Shown one piece after another: positions 17,894 through 25,970 of a DNA stretch of 64,000 nucleotides. Made by a program: the position numbers and the translations under genes. Numbering within the stretch: position 1 is the stretch's first letter; every line of letters starts with the position of its first letter. This stretch comes from Lachnospiraceae bacterium (GTDB taxonomy: Bacteria; Bacillota; Clostridia; Lachnospirales; Lachnospiraceae). The notes beneath the pieces were generated by a model. It ran no database searches. It saw only the letters and a list, made by a program, of their open reading frames with translations, and had not been told where the DNA came from. The stretch is from contig VSND01000016.1 in assembly GCA_009774145.1 (NCBI GenBank), positions 1 to 64,000 on the forward strand. The letters run 5' to 3'.

Positions 17894-17937
17894 ATTTTTG
17901 TGATCGCAAGTATATGTTATCACAAAAATGCTTCCCG
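17894..17937 (-). promoter_or_regulatory. Promoter with large inverted-repeat operator upstream of the Fe-S protein
   Basis: ATTTTTGTGAT (17894-17904) and ATCACAAAAAT (17919-17929) form a perfect 11-bp inverted repeat separated by 14 bases. A minus-strand -10 box, TATACT (17914-17909), sits between the arms. The -35 position (17937-17932, CGGGAA) is poor. A dimeric regulator bound there would cover the promoter from the spacer to the start site. The leader to the ATG at 17788 is about 115 bases. Confidence 0.6.
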
Positions 17938-17998
17938 GGAAAGTCCCAGGAAGCAGGCAAACCGGCAGATGCATGCCCTGACTGACAGGCGGCTTTGT

Positions 17999-18895
17999 TT
18001 ATTCTATCATATAGATATTCTGTTCCGTCATCTCCTCATATGCCACGTCGACCGTCTTCGCATCTCCCAGACAGGAATCCCGCCACTGTTCATATTCCGG
18101 CCCGTCTATGGGATCGATGTAATCCGACACGCCTTCCGGCCGGACATAATACACAACGCCGTCTCCGTCCGCGTCAATCTCTTCCGGAAAACTGATATTC
18201 CAGCCCGGATCGGTCTCTGAGATCTTCCGGTCCCAGGCCTCCACTTCCGCCGTCACGCGGTACGCATCCGCTTCCGCATCATACTCCCACAGGGTATAGG
18301 GCCACAGCGTATCCCCGGAAAGCCCTTGGTTGTGGCTCCAGCCGGCTTCGATCATGCCGTTGTCATAATAAGTCAAAAGCGGATACTCCCGAAGCTGCTC
18401 TCTGACGCTCTTCGTCTCATTGTCATAGTCATAGATCAGCTCCATCATCCCTGCAGTCGGCGCCGTCACATACTGAATGATCAGTTCCCGCTTCCCGTCT
18501 CCGTCAATATCACACACGGCAAACCGATTATCGGACATTTTTCCAGACGCGCCCTCTGTCGGCGAAGGCACTGCGCTTCCGTCCGGAAGCCTGTTTTCCA
18601 TACAGAGGTCAAGCAGCGTGCCCATATACTGATCTTTTCGGTTTTCATTGTCATTGATGCCCTCTTCTCCTGATGTCTCCAAAACCGGATCTGCGTCCTC
18701 CAGATTTTCTTCCTCTCTGTTTTCTCCGTCTTCAGCCTCGGCTTCCGTATCAGAAGCCGGAAGCGCCTCTTCCTCGGCTTCCGTCTGCACACCGGTATCT
18801 GCCTGTGCTTCCTTTTCGCTTCCGCACGCTGCCGTCCCCATGACCAGCATACCTGCAAGAAGCAGACTGCATAATTTTTTCGTCCTCATCTTCAT
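17999..18895 (-). CDS. Secreted lipoprotein, function unknown
   Basis: A 298-residue lipoprotein. The signal peptide has a basic start, a hydrophobic core and a lipobox ending GTAAC with Cys24. A strongly acidic, Glu/Asp-rich linker (about 27-85) precedes a globular domain with DIDGDGKRELII and DADGDGVVYYV, which look like calcium-binding VCBS/EF-hand-like loops. It is 23 bases downstream of the M56 protease gene with a good ribosome site (GAAGGAAAGTAAA), so it belongs to the same transcript. It may report or respond to cell-wall stress with the sensor protease, but that is inference from position alone. Confidence 0.7.
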   Translation of the reverse strand: MKMRTKKLCSLLLAGMLVMGTAACGSEKEAQADTGVQTEAEEEALPASDTEAEAEDGENREEENLEDADPVLETSGEEGINDNENRKDQYMGTLLDLCMENRLPDGSAVPSPTEGASGKMSDNRFAVCDIDGDGKRELIIQYVTAPTAGMMELIYDYDNETKSVREQLREYPLLTYYDNGMIEAGWSHNQGLSGDTLWPYTLWEYDAEADAYRVTAEVEAWDRKISETDPGWNISFPEEIDADGDGVVYYVRPEGVSDYIDPIDGPEYEQWRDSCLGDAKTVDVAYEEMTEQNIYMIE

Positions 18896-18918
18896 TTTAC
18901 TTTCCTTCTTCCCTTTAC

Positions 18919-20649
18919 TTAATGTGAAAATCCTTCCGGATAAGGGCCGTAGATGCTGCTTACCCCGATAAAACTGCCCTCCAGTGTCACCTCATAAAAT
19001 GTCCCGTCTGTCGTATATACCCTCTGTGTCCATGATTCCGGCAGCGACTCTGTATGACCGATCTCTTCTCCCTGATAGACGGCGCTGTGTTCCAGAAACC
19101 AGACGGCCAGTTTCTGGTCACTCATCTGCTCTGCATGCTCCGGAAGAGCCAGCTGCTGCACATCCGAGAACCAGACCCGTCTGGCGCCTGCGCAGTCCAT
19201 GGACGGAATTACCAGCGCATCATACCCCTGCGCTTCCCCAAAGGCTCTCGTATAAAAGAGCCGGCTGTGAGACAGGTCTTCCAGCGTCCTTGCAAAGAAA
19301 AAGGTCCCCAGATCACTGCATTCATATACACAGCTTTCCACCTGATATCCGGTCAGATCATACAGCTCCCGAAGAGCTGTCCTTGCCAGCATCTCCAGCT
19401 CCTGCTCCGGACGAAGGCCCGGTGTGAAATAAGGATTATCCTCCCGGACCACATGAGTGACCTCCGTCCTTTGGTAGCCCATACGGTGTTCCGGCTCCCA
19501 TACCCGCACCGGTTCTGTGTCCCCGGCTTCAGACGCTGTATCTTCCGGCAGTTCTGCCCCTGTATCCTGTATTTCGTTCTCACCGGCATTCAGCAAAAGC
19601 CCCGGCTTTGTCACGCTCTTCGCAGCAGCCGGACGCACCACCAGGCCCAGAATCATCACTGCAGCCGCCAGGCCCGCAGCGCTCCTCAGCACAATATGTC
19701 TCTTCTGAAAACGGAGGATATGCCGGATCCGCATGCCTGCCGAGGGTTCGCCGAAGGTAAGAGAGGATACCCGGTATCCATTCTGTGCCGCTGCATATTT
19801 CAGAAGGCTCTGTGCATACTGCTTTCTGGATGTGCCGCCGGAGACCGCAAATACCGCCTCGTCGCAGCAGATCTCCATATCCCGGCAGAACAGCGCCCAC
19901 GAAAGCCAGACCAGCGGATTGAACCAGTGTATGGACACTGCAGCAAAAAATGCCAGTTTGGTCAGAGAGTCCTTTCTATGCCTGTGGCAGCTCTCATGAG
20001 CGATGATGCAGTTTTTCTCTTCTTCCTCCAGCCCCGTCGGCAGAAAGATCACCGGACGGAAAATACCCCACAGGAAGGGCGCCGGAAGTCCTTCCACCTC
20101 CGCGATCCGTTTCTCCCCATCCCAGCTCTTCCAGCGATCCCTGGACAGCTTTTTTCCCGTTCTCGCAGCATATGCCAGATTATACAGAAGGATCACGAAG
20201 AATCCCGGAAGCCAGACGACCCGCAGAATGTCCGGCAGTCTCTGCCAAAGCATGGCGATGTTCCAGATCCGGCCCGTTTGTGCAGACGCGGAAGGATTAT
20301 AAAAATCCACCTTCGCCGCCGGCTGCAGGACGGTTCTCTCAAAACCCGGCTGCTGCTCCTGCGCCGGATTCGAAGCAGCGGCATACTCCGCCTCACCGGT
20401 ATACACAAAGATGCCTTCTGCCTGCGTCGTCTGCGCTTCCACAGACAGGCTTCCCACCGGTTCGGGAATCAGGCTGAACCTGCCCCGGATCTCAAAGGGT
20501 ATGACCAGATTCAAAAATACGGCCACCCACAGACAGAAAGCATATTTTCTCCCGAAACCCGACAGCAGAAGCCGGGCCGGAAGGATCAGCAGGATACAGT
20601 AGCTGCCAATCAGGCTCATACGGATCAATCCCTCCGATATATCCCACAT
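18919..20649 (-). CDS. M56-family (BlaR1/MecR1-like) membrane metalloprotease
   Basis: A 576-residue protein. Membrane segments lie near residues 10-28, 35-55, 140-165 and 325-345. The cytoplasmic zinc-protease loop contains HESCH (HEXXH) in IIAHESCHRHRKDSLTK, and the expected FNPLVW and ICCDEAV segments of M56 peptidases follow. The C-terminal extracellular part (about 345-576) has no penicillin-binding SxxK domain that I can recognise, so the signal is unlikely to be a simple BlaR1-type beta-lactam sensor. BlaR1 proteins cleave a BlaI repressor, normally encoded just upstream; no BlaI gene is present here. A strong promoter precedes it. A lipoprotein gene follows in the operon. Confidence 0.85.
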   Translation of the reverse strand: MWDISEGLIRMSLIGSYCILLILPARLLLSGFGRKYAFCLWVAVFLNLVIPFEIRGRFSLIPEPVGSLSVEAQTTQAEGIFVYTGEAEYAAASNPAQEQQPGFERTVLQPAAKVDFYNPSASAQTGRIWNIAMLWQRLPDILRVVWLPGFFVILLYNLAYAARTGKKLSRDRWKSWDGEKRIAEVEGLPAPFLWGIFRPVIFLPTGLEEEEKNCIIAHESCHRHRKDSLTKLAFFAAVSIHWFNPLVWLSWALFCRDMEICCDEAVFAVSGGTSRKQYAQSLLKYAAAQNGYRVSSLTFGEPSAGMRIRHILRFQKRHIVLRSAAGLAAAVMILGLVVRPAAAKSVTKPGLLLNAGENEIQDTGAELPEDTASEAGDTEPVRVWEPEHRMGYQRTEVTHVVREDNPYFTPGLRPEQELEMLARTALRELYDLTGYQVESCVYECSDLGTFFFARTLEDLSHSRLFYTRAFGEAQGYDALVIPSMDCAGARRVWFSDVQQLALPEHAEQMSDQKLAVWFLEHSAVYQGEEIGHTESLPESWTQRVYTTDGTFYEVTLEGSFIGVSSIYGPYPEGFSH

Positions 20650-20701
20650 GTTCCTTCCTCCCTTCTCTTATTTTAAGTTTAATTTTCTTAAACCCACAAT
20701 A

Positions 20702-20730
20702 AGTTTATACTTTTTAAACCATTCTGTCAA
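20702..20730 (-). promoter_or_regulatory. Promoter of the M56/lipoprotein operon
   Basis: TTGACA (20730-20725), a 17-base spacer and TAAACT (20707-20702) form a near-consensus promoter. The following AT-rich leader holds loosely symmetrical GTTTAAG/CTTAAAC-like stretches, but no clear BlaI-type operator. Confidence 0.65.
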
Positions 20731-20757
20731 GTTATTTTTTATATCCCCACTTTTCTG

Positions 20758-20785
20758 TTGAAAATTTTTCTCAAGTCAGTATAAT
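20758..20785 (+). promoter_or_regulatory. Promoter of the cbiL-ABC operon
   Basis: TTGAAA (20758-20763), a 16-base spacer and TATAAT (20780-20785) lie 40 bases before the cbiL start. The leader is too short to hold a cobalamin riboswitch. Confidence 0.7.
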
Positions 20786-20824
20786 AAAGACATTGACACC
20801 AAACACAAAGGAGAGAACGATATT

Positions 20825-21523
20825 ATGGCAGGAATATTATATGGAGCAGGCGTGGGACCTGGAGATCCGGAACTTATGACGCTGAAGGCCGTACGTCTCA
20901 TCAGAGAAAATGAGATTATCGCCCTTCCGGGCCCTGCGGCAAAGGAAACCGTAGCTTATCAGATCGCTGTGCAGGCAGTACCGGAACTGGCAGAAAAGAC
21001 TCTGATTCCCGTTGAGATGCCCATGACGCATGATCAGGCGGAGATGAACCGGAATCACGAGAAAGCTGCCGACCTTCTGGAGCACTATCTCAGAGAAGGC
21101 CGGAATGTGGTATTCCTGACACTGGGAGACCCTACGATCTACTCTACTTATCTGTATGTACAGAAAAGAATCGCCGCCCGCGGCTATGAGACCCGCCTGA
21201 TCAGCGGCATCACTTCCTTCTGCGCCGCTGCTGCCAGAACCAATACCCCTCTGGCAGAATGGAGTGAACAGCTTCATATCCTTCCAGCCGTCCACCGTCT
21301 GGACAGCAGGCTGGAGCAGCCCGGCAACTATGTACTGATGAAATCCGGGAAAAAGATGAATCAGGTAAAAGAGATTCTGGCCGCAAGCGGCCGGGAGGTT
21401 GTCATGGTAGAAAACTGCGGCATGGAAAACGAACATATTTACCAGAGCGTGGAAGAGATTCCGGATGATGCCGGCTACTATTCTCTGATCATCGCAAAGG
21501 AAGCCCGTACTGTACATGATTGA
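20825..21523 (+). CDS. cbiL: Precorrin-2 / cobalt-factor II C20-methyltransferase
   Basis: A 232-residue SAM-dependent tetrapyrrole methylase. The family motifs are GVGPGDPELMTLKAVRLI at the N terminus, FLTLGDPTIYSTYLYV in the middle and ISGITSFCAAAARTNTPL, the CbiL/CobI form of the substrate pocket. It would methylate C20 of the corrin precursor in anaerobic B12 synthesis. No other cobalamin gene lies in the window, so it is either a detached member of a pathway encoded elsewhere or serves another tetrapyrrole. AAAGGAGAGAACGATATT precedes the ATG. Its last 8 bases overlap the next ABC ATPase gene, which implies tight coupling. Confidence 0.85.
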   Translation: MAGILYGAGVGPGDPELMTLKAVRLIRENEIIALPGPAAKETVAYQIAVQAVPELAEKTLIPVEMPMTHDQAEMNRNHEKAADLLEHYLREGRNVVFLTLGDPTIYSTYLYVQKRIAARGYETRLISGITSFCAAAARTNTPLAEWSEQLHILPAVHRLDSRLEQPGNYVLMKSGKKMNQVKEILAASGREVVMVENCGMENEHIYQSVEEIPDDAGYYSLIIAKEARTVHD

Positions 21524-22352
21524 ACTGAAAGACCTGACAAAAACCTTTGAAAATTTTACAGCGGTGGATTCGTTAAATCTATGCATTGCATCCGGAGAGT
21601 TCTTTGGGCTTCTGGGTCCCAACGGCGCCGGTAAGACCACAACCATCGGCATGCTGTCCACCCTGCTTCTGCCCACCCGCGGAGAGATTCTCATTGACGG
21701 AGAACGGCTGACGCGGAAGAGAAAAGACATCAAACAAAAGGTCAGCGTGATCACCCAGGAATATTCCATGCGGCAGGATATGGATATGGATGAGATCATG
21801 GAATATCAGGGGCGCCTGTATTTTCTCCCGGTAAAGCAGATCCGCAGCCGTACGGAAGAACTTTTTGCATTTGCCGGACTGACCGAACACCGTTACAAGA
21901 CGATCCGGAAGCTCTCCGGCGGCATGAAGCGGAAGCTGATGATCTGCCGCGCCCTGCTGACCGAACCGGAAATCCTCCTGCTGGATGAACCGACCGCCGG
22001 TATGGACGCCATATCCAGACGGCAGATGTGGCATCTGCTCCGTCAGCTGAACGAGAAGGGACTCACCATCCTTCTAACCACCCACTATATCGAAGAGGCG
22101 CAGGCGCTCTGTCATCGGGTGGCTCTTATGAACAGCGGAAAGCTGAACGATGTGGACACACCGGCGCATCTGATCGACAAGCTGGGCGCCTATGCCGTTG
22201 ACGAACACCGGCCTGACGGGATCCACAGCCGGTATTTTCCGGACAGGGAGCAGGCCATCGCATATCTGTCCTGCCTTGAAGGACCATGTACCTTAAGAGA
22301 CACAACTCTGGAGGATGTGTTTGTTGAGCAGGCCGGAAAACGGCTGTCCTGA
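21516..22352 (+). CDS. ABC-2 type transporter ATP-binding protein (DrrA/CcmA-like)
   Basis: A 278-residue ATPase with Walker A GPNGAGKTT, the signature LSGGMKRKLMICRALL, Walker B EILLLDEPTAGMD and the H-loop LLTTHYIEEAQ. The C-terminal part (about 215-278) resembles the DrrA-type extension. It pairs with the permease downstream to form an exporter. It overlaps cbiL by 8 bases. The substrate is unknown; linkage to a tetrapyrrole methylase hints at a corrinoid, metal or redox link but is not proof. Its stop codon lies inside the left arm of a long inverted repeat that separates it from the permease. Confidence 0.88.
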   Translation: MIELKDLTKTFENFTAVDSLNLCIASGEFFGLLGPNGAGKTTTIGMLSTLLLPTRGEILIDGERLTRKRKDIKQKVSVITQEYSMRQDMDMDEIMEYQGRLYFLPVKQIRSRTEELFAFAGLTEHRYKTIRKLSGGMKRKLMICRALLTEPEILLLDEPTAGMDAISRRQMWHLLRQLNEKGLTILLTTHYIEEAQALCHRVALMNSGKLNDVDTPAHLIDKLGAYAVDEHRPDGIHSRYFPDREQAIAYLSCLEGPCTLRDTTLEDVFVEQAGKRLS

Positions 22353-22417
22353 CAGAACATATGATCCGGCTGCCTGTTAAGATACCGGCAGCACAAAAGC
22401 CCCTCATATGTTCTGTC
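22351..22417 (+). repeat. 14-bp inverted repeat between ABC ATPase and permease genes
   Basis: GACAGAACATATGA (22351-22364) pairs perfectly with TCATATGTTCTGTC (22404-22417). An inner 6-bp stem (22369-22374 with 22387-22392) extends it to a long two-part hairpin. It has no T tract, so it is not a standard terminator. It starts at the ATPase stop codon, and could stabilise the upstream mRNA or lower permease expression. Confidence 0.6.
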
Positions 22418-22474
22418 TGCTGCAAACAGAGCTGCAGGATGCGGCCCTGGAACAATATATGGAGTGTCAGTATT

Positions 22475-23206
22475 ATGGGAATTATAACTATTTTATGGGA
22501 AAAATGGAGAGAATTTATCCGGGATTTCACCCGGATTACGCTTGCTGCCATGGTAGCGCCGCTGATGTACCTGATCGTATTCGGCTGGGGAATCCGGACT
22601 TCCATGAACGGCCAGCCTTATCTGTATTTTCTCATACCAGGCGTTGTCTCCCTGACCACCATGAACGGCAGTTTTAATGCTATCGCCCAGAATCTGAATG
22701 TCCAGCGCCTGTACGAAAAAGCTTTTGACCAGGTTATCATCTCGCCCACTCCGCTCTGGCAGTTCATCGCCGGGCAGATTCTGGCGGGCGCCTTAAGGGG
22801 ACTGTACGCCGGCGGCATCATCCTTTTTCTGGTCCTTCCGGTCAGGACCGGACTGGTATTCAACGCTCTGTCCTTTTTCATCCTCTTCTTAAACGGAGCC
22901 GTATTTTCCTCCATCGGGATCGTAGTCTCGTTCCTTGCGAGAAACCATGCGGATGTACCGCGTTTTTCCAATTATTTTATCATGCCCATGGCCTATCTGT
23001 GCAATACCTTTTTCGCCACAGACAATATTCCCCATGGAGCCCGTGAATTTATCGCCGCACTTCCGCTTTCCCAGACAAGCCGTATGATCCGGAGCATCGC
23101 TTTTAGAGAACCCTGTTCTTTACACGGCATTCTGATACTGCTTGGATATCTTACGGTATTTACAAGTGTAGGGCTGTATTTCGTTTACCAGAAAAAGAAT
23201 CTGTAA
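22475..23206 (+). CDS. ABC-2 type transporter permease
   Basis: A 243-residue integral membrane protein with six hydrophobic segments and the ABC-2 family pattern (WREFIRDFTRITLAAMVAPLMYLIVFGWG at the start, then ARNHADVPRFSNYFIMPMAYL). It forms the membrane part of the exporter with the preceding ATPase. I place the start at 22475, after GGAG with a 10-base gap. The open frame extends upstream to 22361, but that part would run through the intergenic hairpin and has no ribosome site. Substrate unknown. Confidence 0.85.
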   Translation: MGIITILWEKWREFIRDFTRITLAAMVAPLMYLIVFGWGIRTSMNGQPYLYFLIPGVVSLTTMNGSFNAIAQNLNVQRLYEKAFDQVIISPTPLWQFIAGQILAGALRGLYAGGIILFLVLPVRTGLVFNALSFFILFLNGAVFSSIGIVVSFLARNHADVPRFSNYFIMPMAYLCNTFFATDNIPHGAREFIAALPLSQTSRMIRSIAFREPCSLHGILILLGYLTVFTSVGLYFVYQKKNL

Positions 23207-23257
23207 TGTTTCTCCTGAACCTGAAAACAATAATTTTTACGGATATTTCCCATATGA

Positions 23258-23287
23258 TTGACACGCCCTCTCTGCATTTGCTAAAAT
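23258..23287 (+). promoter_or_regulatory. Promoter of dapL
   Basis: TTGACA (23258-23263), an 18-base spacer and TAAAAT (23282-23287) lie 49 bases before the ATG. No riboswitch-like fold is evident in the short leader. Confidence 0.65.
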
Positions 23288-23335
23288 ATCTTCGGAAAAA
23301 TATTCCACCATAATAAAAGCAAAGGAATGATATAA

Positions 23336-24544
23336 ATGCCCAGACTCAACGAAAATTATCTGAACCTGAAGGAAAGCTACCTGTTCTCGGAGATTGCCCG
23401 CCGGACTTCCTCTTATGCCGGGAAAAACCCGGAGAAAGGCGCGCAGATCATCCGGCTTGGTATCGGAGACGTGACAAGGCCGCTTGGGAAGACGGTTTTA
23501 AACGCCCTGCATGAAGGCGTGGATGCTATGGGTTCCACAGAGACTTTTAAGGGATATGGTCCGGAACAGGGCTATGAAGCAACACGGAATGCCGTAGCCG
23601 CCTATTATAAAAAGAACGGCGTTGACGTGGAACCGGAAGCCATCTTTATTTCAGACGGCGCCAAAAGCGATACCGGAAATATCACGGACCTCTTTGGTCC
23701 CGGCAATGTGATCCTGATCCCGGATCCGGTCTATCCGGTCTATGTGGACACCAACATCATGTGCGGAAATGAAGTGACTTATCTGCCCGGAAATGCAGAA
23801 AATGATTTTCTTCCCATGCCGGACAGGAAGCAGCACGCGGATATCATCTATCTGTGCTCTCCCAACAATCCGACCGGAGCATGCTACAACAAAGAGCAGT
23901 TGACAGAATGGGTGGATTATGCACTTGCAAACGATGCCGTCATTCTCTTTGACGCTGCCTATGAGGCGTTTGTCTCTGAGCCGGAACTCCCAAGAAGCAT
24001 CTATGCCATTGAAGGCGCCAGAAAATGCGCCATTGAATTCTGCTCCCTGTCCAAGACCGCAGGCTTTACCGGAACCCGCTGCGGATATACCGTTGTTCCG
24101 AAGGAACTGGTCTTCACGGCTTCAACAGGCGCTGTGATGTCCCTGAATGCCATGTGGAATCGCCGCCAGTGTACGAAGTTCAACGGAACCTCCTATATTG
24201 TACAGAAGGGTGCAGAACTGGTGTTCTCTGAGGAGGGAATCCGGGAATGCCAGGAGAACATTGACTGTTACAGGAAAAATGCAAAGACGATCGCAGACAC
24301 GCTGGCCGAACTGGGCATCCGTTTCTTCGGCGGTATCAATTCCCCTTACATCTGGTTCGAGTGCCCGAACGGCATGGATTCTTGGAGCTGTTTTGATTAC
24401 CTTCTGGAACATATTCAGGTAGTCGGAACCCCGGGTGCCGGTTTCGGTGAGAACGGAAAGAATTTCTTCCGGCTGACCGCCTTCGGCACTTATGAGAAGA
24501 CGGTGGAAGCAATGGAGCGTTTTAAGAAACTATTCAGCCGCTAA
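23336..24544 (+). CDS. dapL: LL-diaminopimelate aminotransferase
   Basis: A 402-residue PLP enzyme converting tetrahydrodipicolinate to LL-diaminopimelate for lysine and peptidoglycan synthesis in one step. Diagnostic segments are YLFSEIARR, IRLGIGDVTRPL, FISDGAKSDTGN, CSPNNPTGACYNKEQL and the PLP lysine Lys240 in CSLSKTAGFTGTRCGY. The length matches the family. It is monocistronic with its own promoter, and convergent with a histidine kinase gene; the two share a long terminator hairpin. Confidence 0.95.
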   Translation: MPRLNENYLNLKESYLFSEIARRTSSYAGKNPEKGAQIIRLGIGDVTRPLGKTVLNALHEGVDAMGSTETFKGYGPEQGYEATRNAVAAYYKKNGVDVEPEAIFISDGAKSDTGNITDLFGPGNVILIPDPVYPVYVDTNIMCGNEVTYLPGNAENDFLPMPDRKQHADIIYLCSPNNPTGACYNKEQLTEWVDYALANDAVILFDAAYEAFVSEPELPRSIYAIEGARKCAIEFCSLSKTAGFTGTRCGYTVVPKELVFTASTGAVMSLNAMWNRRQCTKFNGTSYIVQKGAELVFSEEGIRECQENIDCYRKNAKTIADTLAELGIRFFGGINSPYIWFECPNGMDSWSCFDYLLEHIQVVGTPGAGFGENGKNFFRLTAFGTYEKTVEAMERFKKLFSR

Positions 24545-24552
24545 TCAAAGGA

Positions 24553-24632
24553 CTGCTGCAAAATGTAAGCCTGTCTGTCCGATCCGCTCCATGCAGTGCG
24601 GAGCATACAGGCAGGCTCACATTTTACAGCAG
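24553..24632. terminator. 80-base bidirectional terminator hairpin between dapL and the kinase gene
   Basis: A long, slightly interrupted inverted repeat runs from CTGCTG (24553) to CAGCAG (24632). It includes AAATGT/ACATTT, AGCCTG/CAGGCT and CCGCTCC/GGAGC-type pairs around a central loop. TTATTTT follows on the plus strand. The minus-strand kinase stop codon (24626-24624) lies inside the right arm. Confidence 0.7.
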
Positions 24633-25970
24633 CTTATTTTCACCCTTTTTTATTTCCGGTAACAGCGGAAGCCCCAGTTCCACCTGAAAAGATTCTCCTT
24701 CCTGATACCATGCAAAGCTGCCTCTGTGTTCCTCCATGATTCTTCGGCAGGTCCGAAGTCCGATCTGCGTGCTCTCCCGGTTGTCTTTTCCGGGCCTGAT
24801 CCGGTTCCGGATGCGGATAGACAGCATCCCTTCCCGTTCAGATGCCAGAATCTCCAGAGGCGCGTTTATATCCCCATATTTTTTCAGGTTGGAGATCAGA
24901 TTATCGATCACCCTCTGCAGGTATTCACTGTCCACCTGAATCATACCCGGCAGCTCCCCGATCCGGCATTCCAGGCTTCCGCCCTGCTCCTGCCAGTCGA
25001 AAAACTGGCTGTTGCACAGGTCTTCCAGAAGGTTCTCACAGGAAAGCTCCTGAAACTGATACTGATAGTCCCGTTTTCCGTATACAAGAAAATATTCAAA
25101 CAGACGGTCTGACATCCGTTTCATCTGAAATGCCTTCTCTCTGCAGTGTCCCAGGTACTTCTGCATCTGTGCTTCATCCTCATACCGTTCCATGGTCAGA
25201 AGCTCCAGATATCCGATCAGCGACGTGAGCGGCGTGCGCAGATCATGAGACATGGCGGTGACCAGCTCCATATTGGCTTTCTCAGCCTCATCCTTCATCA
25301 GCTGCTGGTCCAGAATTCCGTTCTTCAGATTCTCAATCCCCTCTGCCAGTCCGGTAATCTCATCATTTCCGCGTATGGTCATGGGATATTCCAGATTCCC
25401 GCTGCCGAGGATCTTCAGTTCATAATCCAGACGGTTGATATAGCGGATCTTCCGGTGGATCAGCAGGAACAGAAGAATGATAAAAACCATCCCCCCTGCC
25501 ATATATCCGGCAATGTCGATGATATAAAACATCTGCGGATCCATATAGCATTCCAGTTCGGCCTTGATCAGCGTGCCGTCTGTCAGCGTCACATCATAAT
25601 ACGGCAGCCCGCTGCCGTTTAACGGAATCTCAGCGTCCTCGTCCGCTATGGGAAGCATATTGCTGCTGAACAGGGCGTCCACATCCTGATAGAAAACCAC
25701 GTATACGTTTTTTTCCTTCTGTGCCCAGGATATCAGCAGTTCAATATTATCTTCCGTCACCTGCTTTTCCTGAATAAAATCCTGAAGCCTGTTCAGGCAG
25801 TCCCGGGTCTGAAATTCGTAATAATCCTCATCTTCTATTTTGTCCAGCATGTAGTGAAGTCCCACATCTTCCAGAAACTGCGCTGCCAGAACGCCCGCAA
25901 TCAGGGAAATCAGCGTCATCATGATCAGTTCCAGTGTAAGTCTGCGTCTTCTCTTTTTTTTAATTAACAC
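24624..25970 (-). CDS. Sensor histidine kinase (HisKA/HATPase_c, OmpR-system type)
   Basis: A 448-residue kinase. A membrane segment at about 15-33 and a second near 150-172 bracket an extracellular sensor region of about 115 residues. Then come a HAMP-like linker, the phospho-acceptor segment TAMSHDLRTPLTSLIGYLELL, and an ATPase domain whose N-box is DNLISNLKKYG. The G-box region is short (SIRIRNRIRPGKDNREST-like) and lacks a classical DxGxG, which is somewhat degenerate. The likely GTG start follows AAGAGGCTATT and overlaps the regulator gene by 11 bases, so both are co-translated. Confidence 0.85.
   Translation of the reverse strand: MLIKKKRRRRLTLELIMMTLISLIAGVLAAQFLEDVGLHYMLDKIEDEDYYEFQTRDCLNRLQDFIQEKQVTEDNIELLISWAQKEKNVYVVFYQDVDALFSSNMLPIADEDAEIPLNGSGLPYYDVTLTDGTLIKAELECYMDPQMFYIIDIAGYMAGGMVFIILLFLLIHRKIRYINRLDYELKILGSGNLEYPMTIRGNDEITGLAEGIENLKNGILDQQLMKDEAEKANMELVTAMSHDLRTPLTSLIGYLELLTMERYEDEAQMQKYLGHCREKAFQMKRMSDRLFEYFLVYGKRDYQYQFQELSCENLLEDLCNSQFFDWQEQGGSLECRIGELPGMIQVDSEYLQRVIDNLISNLKKYGDINAPLEILASEREGMLSIRIRNRIRPGKDNRESTQIGLRTCRRIMEEHRGSFAWYQEGESFQVELGLPLLPEIKKGENKLL

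Noticed and set aside
19054..20676. 540-codon plus-strand ORF opposite the M56 gene
   Set aside because: Arg/Pro/His-rich, no domain; antisense frame of the HEXXH protease gene.
20650..20824. Cobalamin riboswitch upstream of cbiL
   Set aside because: The gap is too short and lacks the conserved B12-box sequence.
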